64,000 nucleotides of DNA from Candidatus Schekmanbacteria bacterium (lineage in GTDB: Bacteria; CSSED10-310; JACPHN01). Below are positions 26,655 through 34,188 of this stretch, piece by piece (position 1 is the first letter of the stretch; each line of letters begins with the position of its first letter). The stretch covers positions 35,243 through 99,242 of the forward strand of contig JACPHN010000018.1 in assembly GCA_016188575.1 (NCBI GenBank). The letters run 5' to 3'. The translations under genes were made by a program, and so were the position numbers. The notes beneath the pieces are model-generated. The model was not told the DNA's origin and did not search any database. It worked only from the letters and a program-made list of their open reading frames with translations.

Positions 26655-28985
26655 ATGAACGATCGCTCGCAGTCAACTACGACAAAGCAGGCCGGGCTCA
26701 TTCCGGTCACTCTGCACCTGCTTGCGGGAGGTGAGCGGGGCGGCTTTCTGTCGAGTTTCTCCGCAGGCCAGGATCGGCTGCTCCTGATTCCGGCCGACGC
26801 CGGTGATGTTGCCGGCGGCGACATTGGGATCGGCGATGTGATTCCTGTGCCGAGCCTCGCGTACGTCGCTTTTTGCAAGGGTAGCGATGCGCAGGCGCAG
26901 GAGCCCGACCGGGGGAGTCTCGTCCCCGTGCGCGTGCAGGTCCAGACTGGCGAGGGCATCCTGGTCATCGCCAGCGTCACCGCGCTCGAGCATCCCATCG
27001 GGTTCTTCGGCTTTCCGGTCGATCTGGACGGGCCCGACCAGGGGTACTTCTTTTACCAGCACGGAATCCGCTTCAAGCAGCCCTTGGACGGCAGCGGGGT
27101 CACGCTCACAGAGCAGGAGATCATCGATCACCTCGACTTCGGCGGCGAGCTCGGCAGCGAGGCCCCGCAACCACCGGTAACCGAAGATCCGCTGGCCGCA
27201 AAGCGCCGGCATCGGCGCCGCTTGGGGCAGGTGCTCGCGGCGGAGGGCTGGTGCTCGATAGAGGAAGTCGAGGCGGCTCTGGCCATCCAGGCCGCAAATC
27301 GCGAGAAGAAGCTCGGGCAGGTGCTGGTGGAGATGGGTGTCCTGAGCGAGCTGGAGGTCACCAGGGCGCTCGGATCCACCTTCGACCTTCCGGTAATCAA
27401 TCTCGACGAGTTTCCCTTCGATCCGGCGGCGCTCTACGCGGTTCCTCAGGACTTGATCAAACAGCACCGGTTCTTGCCCGTAAGCATGGATGACAAGACC
27501 GTCAGTGTCGTGATCGATGACCCACTCGGCGCCACGTTCTACGACACCCTGCGGTTCGCGACCAAGCGCACGGTGGTCGTGTACGTCGCTCCGCCGACGC
27601 AACTGCAGCAGTATCTCGAGACCTCGCTGATGCTGATCAGCGCCGTAGCCGCCGGCGACGCTCTCAAGAGCCGGGCGGCGGACGAAGTCGCGGTCGGATC
27701 CGAGAGCATTCGGCAGATCATGGAGGATCTGGAGCACGAGTTCGGGGGTCTCGATGAGGCAGCCAGCCGCGCCAAGGCCGAAATCAATGATGTCAACTCC
27801 AACATCGTCCGCCTGGCCGATCAGATCATCGTGGACGCGCAGGAGCGCGGGGCATCGGATATTCACATCGAGCCGCGCGGCGACTTCCGGCCGTGCCGCG
27901 TGCGATTTCGCATAGATGGGTCGTGCGTCCCCTATCTGAACGCCCCGCCGCCGCTTCGCTTTGCGCTGGTGCAGCGGTTCAAGATCATGGCGAAGCTCGA
28001 CATTTCCGAGAAGCGCGTTCCGCAGGATGGAAAGATTCGCTACACGGGCCCAAAAGGCGCTCAGGAGCTCCGCGTTGCGACCATTCCCACCGTCGGTGAC
28101 AACGAAGACGTTATCATGCGGTTGCTCGGGAGCTCCAAACCGCTCCCATTGCACGAGATGGGGTTCAGCAGGCGCAACCTCGAGGGCTTCAAGTCCATCA
28201 TCAGCAAGCCGTACGGCATCGTCTTGGTGGTGGGACCGACGGGATCCGGAAAGACCACCACGCTGCATTCAGCGCTTGGGTTCATCAATACGCCGCACCG
28301 CAAGATTTGGACCGCAGAGGACCCCGTGGAAATCACCCAATTGGGGCTGCGGCAGCTCCAGGTGCAGCCCAAGATCGGCTTGACTTTTGCGCGTGCCATG
28401 CGGGCGTTTCTGCGCGCCGACCCAGACGTGATCATGGTGGGCGAAATGCGCGACATGGAGACGGCGTCCACCGCGATCGAGGCGTCGCTGACCGGCCATC
28501 TGGTGCTTTCGACGCTGCACACCAACACCGCGCCCGAGACGGTGACGCGACTGCTCGATATGGGACTCGACCCCTTCAACTTCTCTGACGCGCTGCTCGG
28601 CGTGTTGGCACAGCGGCTGGTGAAGCGGCTTTGCGGCACGTGCAAGAAGCAGTATCGGCCCGACGTCAAGGAAATCGACACCTTGCTGACCGCCAATGGA
28701 TCCCAGGAGTGGCCGGTGGATACTGGCAGTGGTAGGCCTCAACTGTGGCGCGCGGTGGGGTGCGCGGTATGCGGCGGCTTGGGCTACCGCGGGCGAGCCG
28801 CCATTCATGAGCTGATGATCGCGACGCCGGGAGTGAAGGAGCTAGTTCTCAGGCGCCGTCCGGTGTCGGAGATCCGGGACCGCGCCCAACAGGAAGGGAT
28901 GAAGTCCCTGATGCAGGATGGCATCGAAAAGGTGTGTCAGGGCGTCACGGATCTTGCTCAGGTCATGTCGGTAGCCATGCGCTGA
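26655..28985 (+). CDS. Type IV pilus / type II secretion assembly ATPase (PilB/GspE family)
   Basis: About 776 residues. An N-terminal domain (about 12-150, IPVTLHLLAGGERGGFL..FFGFPVDLDGPDQGYFF) of unknown name is fused before the usual N1 domain (LGQVLVEMGVLSELEVTRAL). The ATPase core has Walker A GPTGSGKTTTL near residue 528, an Asp box, Walker B ADPDVIMVGEMRD near 589, a His box STLHTN and the tetracysteine metal site CGTC..CAVC near 660-703. No pilus or secretion genes flank it. The start is uncertain: 26574 is also in frame, and neither start has a good ribosome site. Confidence 0.9.
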   Translation: MNDRSQSTTTKQAGLIPVTLHLLAGGERGGFLSSFSAGQDRLLLIPADAGDVAGGDIGIGDVIPVPSLAYVAFCKGSDAQAQEPDRGSLVPVRVQVQTGEGILVIASVTALEHPIGFFGFPVDLDGPDQGYFFYQHGIRFKQPLDGSGVTLTEQEIIDHLDFGGELGSEAPQPPVTEDPLAAKRRHRRRLGQVLAAEGWCSIEEVEAALAIQAANREKKLGQVLVEMGVLSELEVTRALGSTFDLPVINLDEFPFDPAALYAVPQDLIKQHRFLPVSMDDKTVSVVIDDPLGATFYDTLRFATKRTVVVYVAPPTQLQQYLETSLMLISAVAAGDALKSRAADEVAVGSESIRQIMEDLEHEFGGLDEAASRAKAEINDVNSNIVRLADQIIVDAQERGASDIHIEPRGDFRPCRVRFRIDGSCVPYLNAPPPLRFALVQRFKIMAKLDISEKRVPQDGKIRYTGPKGAQELRVATIPTVGDNEDVIMRLLGSSKPLPLHEMGFSRRNLEGFKSIISKPYGIVLVVGPTGSGKTTTLHSALGFINTPHRKIWTAEDPVEITQLGLRQLQVQPKIGLTFARAMRAFLRADPDVIMVGEMRDMETASTAIEASLTGHLVLSTLHTNTAPETVTRLLDMGLDPFNFSDALLGVLAQRLVKRLCGTCKKQYRPDVKEIDTLLTANGSQEWPVDTGSGRPQLWRAVGCAVCGGLGYRGRAAIHELMIATPGVKELVLRRRPVSEIRDRAQQEGMKSLMQDGIEKVCQGVTDLAQVMSVAMR

Positions 28986-29298
28986 AGGTACCTGTCGTCG
29001 CCGACAAGCGGACCGGCACGTCTTGCGATGAGCTCTCCGCGAAACGGCGGGTTCCCTGAGTCAGGCCCCCGCCGAGTCCTCAGAAAATACCATGAACCCG
29101 CCATTTCAGAGGGCAGCAGCACCCCCGGTTGCGCAACCCGTGGGCATGTCGCTCCGCCTCCTCCGCGTTACCACGCGCCTGAGGTTCCTGACAGGGAGGC
29201 ACCTCTCAACCCGCCGCCTCCGCCTCGGCCGCCACTGGGGCGGTCGAGGGGAAGGAAAACGGGAGGGAAAAAGGATAGAGAAGCTCCAAAGCCCGAAG
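28986..29298. other. Gene-free stretch with a hairpin
   Basis: No convincing gene on either strand. The only structure is CCTCGGCCGCC at 29223-29233 pairing with GGCGGTCGAGG at 29239-29249 (one G-T mismatch). It sits between converging transcripts (PilB-like and NrfD-like) and could terminate either. Confidence 0.5.
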
Positions 29299-30525
29299 TC
29301 ACTCGGAGGTCAGCGGGACCTGCTGCTCACCAGGGCCTGGCCTCCGGGTCTGGGCCTGCTTGTCGATATAGTCAAACAGGGGCAGGACTCGGGCAAAGAC
29401 CAGCGTCGCCGCGAAAGGAGCTAGCAAGATGAGGACAGCAGCCAAGACACCTTCCCTCTCGAAGAAGCTTGGTTGGTAGCCGTCGCGGAAGCCTCGCAGG
29501 CTCTTGCTGAAAAGCTGGCCGCCGATGACCACGTTCCAGCGCATGGCAAACACCTGAACCAGCAGGAGCAGCGAAGAAATGAGCGCGAGCGTGTTGCGGA
29601 TGGGGGGCGTCGGACTCATGAGCACGATGATCGCCAGCAGGATCAGGGGCACGAAACCGCCCATCATCATCTGCAACCCTACATATTCGAGGCTGAGCTT
29701 CGAGAACAGCAAGCTGCTGATGATCTGCCACTCCTCGGCGGCCTCGTAGGCGAGGGTCACGATTTCCAGAATTTCCAGAGTGAGGGTGACGATCAGGAAT
29801 GCCCATAACATCTTGCTCAGACCATCGACGCACTCATCGCTGATGGAGCGCCCGGTGATCTTCATGGAAATCATGTACATGATGATCAAGGCCGCGATAC
29901 CCGAGACCACTGCACTGAACAAGAACACGATGGGCATCAGGGGCGTGGACCACCAGGGGTTGGACTTGAGCGCGCCGAAAAGGAAACCCACGTAGCCGTG
30001 CAGGGCACAGGCCGCCGGAATGCCGATGGAGGCCAGAATCCGCGTAGCCTTGCGATCATGGGCCAGGGCCTCAGCGGAAATGTCGTAGACGCCCAAGGCC
30101 AGCAGCTTGTAAAACTGCCGCTTGATACCCCGGCTGTGCCGGGCGATAAGGATGATGTCCTGGCGCCAAACGAACCAGATCTCAAGCGCCAGGATCAACA
30201 TGTAGGTGTTGTAGAGAATCCCAAAACCCGCCATGGCCGAGCGGAAGTTGGGCGTGATCATGATGTTGAAGGCGCGCTCGGGGTGGCCCAGGTGATTGAG
30301 CAGAGGGGCGGTGGCGAATATCAGGAAGCAGAACGACGCACCCAACGAGAGCCGCCCCACGGGCGCGAAACGCTCTGAACCGAATACGTGGTAGAGGGAC
30401 GAAACGATGAACGCTCCGGCCACCAGTCCCGTTATGTACGGGTACATCACGATCATCAGCGACCAGGAAACGTGCAGATCGTTCGGGAAAAGAAACCCCG
30501 TATGTTCGGGAACCAGGATAGGCAT
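29299..30525 (-). CDS. NrfD/DsrP-type quinone-interacting membrane subunit
   Basis: 408-residue polytopic protein with about ten helices, of the NrfD/PsrC superfamily. Family features are MYPYITGLVAGAFIVSSLYHVFG near the N-terminus and LLNHLGHPERAF after helix 2. It should exchange electrons between menaquinol and the partner iron-sulfur protein encoded just upstream. The ATG immediately follows the TAG of that gene, with GGAGG inside the end of the gene. The order cytochrome - FeS - NrfD is that of dsrJ-dsrO-dsrP. Confidence 0.9.
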   Translation of the reverse strand: MPILVPEHTGFLFPNDLHVSWSLMIVMYPYITGLVAGAFIVSSLYHVFGSERFAPVGRLSLGASFCFLIFATAPLLNHLGHPERAFNIMITPNFRSAMAGFGILYNTYMLILALEIWFVWRQDIILIARHSRGIKRQFYKLLALGVYDISAEALAHDRKATRILASIGIPAACALHGYVGFLFGALKSNPWWSTPLMPIVFLFSAVVSGIAALIIMYMISMKITGRSISDECVDGLSKMLWAFLIVTLTLEILEIVTLAYEAAEEWQIISSLLFSKLSLEYVGLQMMMGGFVPLILLAIIVLMSPTPPIRNTLALISSLLLLVQVFAMRWNVVIGGQLFSKSLRGFRDGYQPSFFEREGVLAAVLILLAPFAATLVFARVLPLFDYIDKQAQTRRPGPGEQQVPLTSE

Positions 30526-31404
30526 CTAGCGTACCTCCAAATCCAATCCCACGTAGTAACACCGTGGCTTGGTCAGCAGGTTAGGTTGGAGCACTTGCAC
30601 GCGCGTCTTGGAAAGGGCAACCAGTACGGGATCGTCGGTTCTTTTCAGGTCGCCGAAGACCCGGGTGCCAGTAGGGCAAGCGGCTACGCAGGCTGGGCGC
30701 AGTCCCCGAGTAATCCGATGATAGCACCAAGTGCACTTGCTCGCGGTGTGGCTCACGGGATCCAGAAAACGACTACCGTAGGGACAGGCCTGAATGCAGT
30801 AGCCGCAACCTATGCACTGCTCCTTGTCGACCAACACCACGCCGTCTTTCGTCTGGTAGGAGGCGCCCACGGGACAAACCTGGGTGCAGGGCGTGTTATC
30901 GCAGTGGTTGCACATCTTGGGAACGAAGAAACCCTTGGAAACCGCGAGCGGAGATTGGGAGGCTTGAAAGCCGAAGAGCCCACCGTTCGGTGAGAAAACC
31001 TGCACGTCGAAATCACCATGGTCGTTGGTGGCGATGAGGTATTCCTCGATCCAGGTACGGTAAAAGCCGTCGGGTACGTCGTTCTCGTTCTTGCAGGCCC
31101 GCACGCACATGCCACAACCAATGCACTTGGTGGTGTCGATCAAGTAGGCATAGAGGTGGTCTTCCCAGTTGTAGCCCTTGGGCGGCAGATTGGTAACCTG
31201 TCCTTGCCTGCCGCTGGCGGGGGTAGGAGTCACGTCGTCCGCACCCTCCGCCTCACCCCGGAGCAGGCCGCTGCCCAGAATGTTTACGAAGACACCCCCG
31301 ATCGTCAAACCCGCCAGGCGGAAGAGGAAGTCGCGGCGCCCCTCGCGTTCGGCTTCCTGCCTCGCCTCTTCCGTGATCTCGGTGATATTTTTCAGCTTGG
31401 ACAC
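30526..31404 (-). CDS. Periplasmic 4x[4Fe-4S] ferredoxin subunit (DsrO/NrfC-like)
   Basis: 292 residues. The N-terminus has a Tat-like motif (EGRRDFLFRLAGLTIGGVF), suggesting folded export or membrane anchoring. Sixteen Cys in four sets form the cubane wires: CIGCGMCVRAC, CNHCDNTPCTQVCP, CIGCGYCIQACP and CTWC..CVAACP. It should shuttle electrons between the NrfD subunit and the tetraheme cytochrome. GTG start with GAGGAGG upstream; the cytochrome gene ends 12 bases upstream. Confidence 0.92.
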   Translation of the reverse strand: MSKLKNITEITEEARQEAEREGRRDFLFRLAGLTIGGVFVNILGSGLLRGEAEGADDVTPTPASGRQGQVTNLPPKGYNWEDHLYAYLIDTTKCIGCGMCVRACKNENDVPDGFYRTWIEEYLIATNDHGDFDVQVFSPNGGLFGFQASQSPLAVSKGFFVPKMCNHCDNTPCTQVCPVGASYQTKDGVVLVDKEQCIGCGYCIQACPYGSRFLDPVSHTASKCTWCYHRITRGLRPACVAACPTGTRVFGDLKRTDDPVLVALSKTRVQVLQPNLLTKPRCYYVGLDLEVR

Positions 31405-31415
31405 GGTAGCCTCCT

Positions 31416-31946
31416 CTATTTCGCGTTGCCGTCGATCCCGCTGGCGACGGTGTCTTCGTCCTCGGGGGTAGGATCATGGGGCTCGTGGCACTTGAAACAA
31501 ACCACATCCGACCAGTCGCGACCCACTTGCTTCACGCCGACCTTGACCAAGTGCTCCACGGGATCGATCTGCGGGTGAGATTTGGGCCTGGCGGGGAGAA
31601 ACAAATGGCAGCGCACACACCACTCGCCCGTCTTGTTGACGCTCATGTCCCATTCCTTCTCGTCATCCTTGACGTGGGTGGACAGCGGCGCGTGGCAGTT
31701 CTCGCAGGCGACGTTCTCGTGAGGTCCGGCGCGTAGCTCATCCACGCGCTCGTCATGGCACTCGTTGCACCCCCTGACCTCTCCATGTCGCGGCTCGATC
31801 GCCATTTGCTCGGCAACGTTATCGTAGCGATAGGATCCGCGGATTCCATAGCTTGGCGGTATCAACAGGACTCGGAAAAATACGAAGCCGGTGATCGCGA
31901 CGATCACCAGGATTCCGACCCTCCAAATGTGTTTGGTATGCTCCAT
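31416..31946 (-). CDS. Membrane-anchored tetraheme cytochrome c
   Basis: 176 residues. An uncleaved N-terminal helix (VGILVIVAITGFVFFRVLLIP) anchors a periplasmic domain with four CxxCH motifs: CNECH, CENCH, CVRCH and CFKCH. Additional His residues (EPRHGE, GPHENVA, STHVKDD, KSHPQIDP, EHLV, EPHDP) are available as distal ligands. DsrJ has three hemes, so this is a related but distinct type. It is co-transcribed with the iron-sulfur and NrfD genes. Confidence 0.9.
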   Translation of the reverse strand: MEHTKHIWRVGILVIVAITGFVFFRVLLIPPSYGIRGSYRYDNVAEQMAIEPRHGEVRGCNECHDERVDELRAGPHENVACENCHAPLSTHVKDDEKEWDMSVNKTGEWCVRCHLFLPARPKSHPQIDPVEHLVKVGVKQVGRDWSDVVCFKCHEPHDPTPEDEDTVASGIDGNAK

Positions 31947-31983
31947 TCGACCAGCTCCAGGGTTACCTCAGGTTGAAGGTGAG

Positions 31984-32451
31984 TTATTTGCCGTCGGCAA
32001 ACGGTGGCTTGGAGGAAGAACTTGTGGTGGAAGAACGGGGATCGTTTCCGTGAGTCAGGTCTTCGGGCTCGTCAAAGGGTAAGGTGTCCGACCCAAGAAT
32101 CACTCTGGCGATGGGCCGGATCAAACCACCCGCCTCGGGAGGATCCATTGGCAAGTTTTCCGGCTTGAATAACTCGCCCAGACCCGAGCGCCGACGGGCG
32201 TTGCTCGGTGCGGATTCGTAGGATAAGTCGTCCGAGCGCAACAATTCTCTCAGTCTGAACGTGCGCGCACGCGCAGCGGGGAGCGGATCGAGAGGCAGGG
32301 ACTCGAAGGCGAAAAAGCGACGCACACCCTTTCGATAACCTCCGCGGCGGGGCGCCGCAGGAGCCGAGTCAAGCGTTTCTGAGCCGAGCAGCCACTTCAG
32401 GAATCCCAGAAGGCGAAGCGCAAGGACCGGCGCAAAAAATTTCCGCTGCAT
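31984..32451 (-). CDS. Small protein made of five 24-residue repeats
   Basis: 155 residues, not recognised. After a hydrophobic, basic N-terminus (FAPVLALRLLGFLKWLLG) a motif recurs five times: LLGSETLDSAP, FFAFESLPLDPLP, LLRSDDLSYESAP, LFKPENLPMDPPE and ILGSDTLPFDEP. The central Leu falls at about residues 27, 52, 76, 100 and 124, a 24-25 residue period, and each is preceded by a basic/hydrophobic patch. A Ser-rich tail follows. The gene precedes the tetraheme cytochrome by 37 bases on the same strand, so it may be a partner or anchoring protein of that redox module. GGAG lies before the ATG; a GTG codon 5' of it is also possible. Confidence 0.7.
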   Translation of the reverse strand: MQRKFFAPVLALRLLGFLKWLLGSETLDSAPAAPRRGGYRKGVRRFFAFESLPLDPLPAARARTFRLRELLRSDDLSYESAPSNARRRSGLGELFKPENLPMDPPEAGGLIRPIARVILGSDTLPFDEPEDLTHGNDPRSSTTSSSSKPPFADGK

Positions 32452-33061
32452 CACCTGAGAATCTCCGTTTCATCACTTGACAAGCATCTGAGGCGCAGGT
32501 TTGAGCCCATACGCCCTGAAGCAGGGATCAACTAGCTGAATACAGGTCACCACCATCTACCCGCCGCGGAATGTTGGGTTCATGAGGCGAATGGGCTGAC
32601 GAGTGGCGCCGGGCAGGGAATGATGTGAATTCAGGAAAGGCGCGCCTCGGGCAGCGAGAACCGTAGACATGCGGATCTTTCCGACAGAATCGGTGCCGGA
32701 TCCGGAGCCTATCTGCCCGAGTTGAGCTGTCCGGACCTTGCTCGACTTGCTTGGAGCTCCAAGTCCTGTTGCCGTCACGGGCGCGCTCGCGCTCGTAGTC
32801 GCCGTCTGTTCAACGAAAACCGCCAGCTCGTGCGCGTCATGACGTTTTGGCCCTGGACAGCCTTCGGTGACATCCGAACCTCTTTGCGGCCGCGAAAAAT
32901 GGGGGGGAGAGTAAGTGTCGCCCGCAAACGGGGCGACACTTGACTCAAGCGTTTCTTTCGCCTCAAGAAACGACGCGCATGGCGAGCTCAACGCCTTCAG
33001 ACTACGCCACGAGCCCGCGATGCGACTTGACTTTCCCCGAGTCTTGACGGACTGAGGCTGG
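32452..33061. other. Gene-free stretch with one arm of an inverted repeat
   Basis: Open frames here look like shadows. It contains the left copy of a 51-base inverted repeat (32810-32860) and a run of G around 32900. No tRNA or hairpin terminator was seen. Confidence 0.5.
32810..32860 (-). repeat. 51-base inverted repeat, left copy
   Basis: The minus strand matches 34014-34064 on the plus strand at 44 of 51 positions (by eye). Shared core: CACGAGCTGGCGGTTT. The two copies face each other around the monoheme cytochrome gene. Confidence 0.7.
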
Positions 33062-33517
33062 CTACTTCTTCTCCTCCGCAGGCGCCGCCGGAGCCGCAGG
33101 CTCTTGCGGCGACTTGAGTGTCACCATCCAGCTCACGAGCGTCGCGAGCTCATCGTCCTTGCCGGTAAACTTCTTCTTGTGCTTGCGTCCGTCGTCGTTC
33201 GCGACTCTCCTCTGCATCCACTGGGTCAGGTAGTCCGCATCTCTCTTCACGCCGACGCCGGAGAGATCAGGCGGCTCTACCTTCTTTTTCTCCTCGAGAT
33301 CGACTTCTTTGTCCTCCCCTTCCGCCTCCATTTTGGCGATTCCGGCTACCTTGACCGTATGGCAGCGGTTGCACTTCTTGTCCTGGAACAACTTGGCAGC
33401 AGCCTGATCGTCGGCGGACGCGGTTGATGGCGTCGGCAGACCTGAGGCCATCAGGGCAAGCGCCAGAAGGGCGGCGGCACCGCTCCCCAAACCGAGAATG
33501 GACACGATCCTCTTCAT
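33062..33517 (-). CDS. Monoheme c-type cytochrome
   Basis: 151 residues from the ATG at 33517. A Sec signal peptide (RIVSILGLGSGAAALLALALMASG, ending ASA) precedes one heme motif CNRCH and a domain with the distal-Met region uncertain. A long charged insert (AEGEDKEVDLEEKKKVEPP) follows the heme site, and the C-terminus is Ala/Pro/Glu/Lys-rich. The protein is probably a soluble periplasmic electron carrier. It sits upstream, on the same strand, of the tetraheme/NrfD module and may serve it. The open frame is longer 5' but the signal peptide fixes the start. Confidence 0.83.
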   Translation of the reverse strand: MKRIVSILGLGSGAAALLALALMASGLPTPSTASADDQAAAKLFQDKKCNRCHTVKVAGIAKMEAEGEDKEVDLEEKKKVEPPDLSGVGVKRDADYLTQWMQRRVANDDGRKHKKKFTGKDDELATLVSWMVTLKSPQEPAAPAAPAEEKK

Positions 33518-34013
33518 ACAAATCCCAACCTTCGCGAAAATGACGCTCGCTTGTTTGTCATCACCGCCATTCCCGCTGACTCTTCGGGAAGCGAGCCAGG
33601 CGGATAGATGAGCATTACCGCCGTGCCGTGGCGACCATCTCGTTTTCACGGCTCAGGGCCACTCTGAGGAGCCCACGGCGATCTTGGTCAGAAGTGTGCA
33701 AACTACAAGACCGATTGCAAATGCCCCAGCGCCGACGCGAATCTCTGGCATCTGCGGCACGCAGGCACATATTTCTCCACGTGAATCCGGTGTCGTTCCG
33801 AGGATAACCAACCCCACACCATTCTCGAGGTAGACACCGGAGTAGATCGGGAGAGAGCTGAGGTTGACTGTAATCGGGTTCCGCCGCGTTGCGGGGATGA
33901 GGAAGAAAAAAGCGCTCCGACGACTCCTTGGGAGTTAGACTTGCACGCTCAGTTGCCGAGAGTGTAGATTCGTTGCTGCCTGTCGTCAAGTCGGAAGAAT
34001 ACCTACAATCGCC

Positions 34014-34064
34014 CTGTCCAGGGCGAGGACCTCGTGACGCACACGAGCTGGCGGTTTCCGTTGA
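34014..34064 (+). repeat. 51-base inverted repeat, right copy
   Basis: Pairs with 32810-32860 on the opposite strand. This copy includes a perfect short palindrome CTCGTG-ACGCA-CACGAG. It could be a mobile or REP-like intergenic element present elsewhere in the genome. Confidence 0.7.
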
Positions 34065-34110
34065 CGATGCTGCCAGCGCCGACCGGTGGAGGTTGCCGAC
34101 GCCAAATCTC

Positions 34111-34142
34111 CACCCGCTGTCCCCCGCAAGCGGGCGAGGTGA
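34111..34142. repeat. GC hairpin, family copy
   Basis: CCCGC-AA-GCGGG core inside CACCCGCTGT..GCGAGGTGA. Weaker member of the GC hairpin family. Confidence 0.4.
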
Positions 34143-34188
34143 CCACTTACCGCCGAGGCACACCCGGGGCCGTCGCGATCCGGAAGCC

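Larger units (their letters stand above)
33518..34188. other. Gene-free stretch with repeats
   Basis: No convincing coding sequence on either strand. It holds the right copy of the 51-base inverted repeat (34014-34064) and a small CCCGC-AA-GCGGG hairpin (34111-34142). Confidence 0.5.

Noticed and set aside
26673..28268. A 531-codon minus-strand open frame
   Set aside because: Antisense to the PilB/GspE gene with clear Walker motifs.
32557..32991. A 144-codon minus-strand frame with DAHELAV
   Set aside because: The similarity to the frame near 34.03 kb comes from the inverted repeat, not from a protein family.
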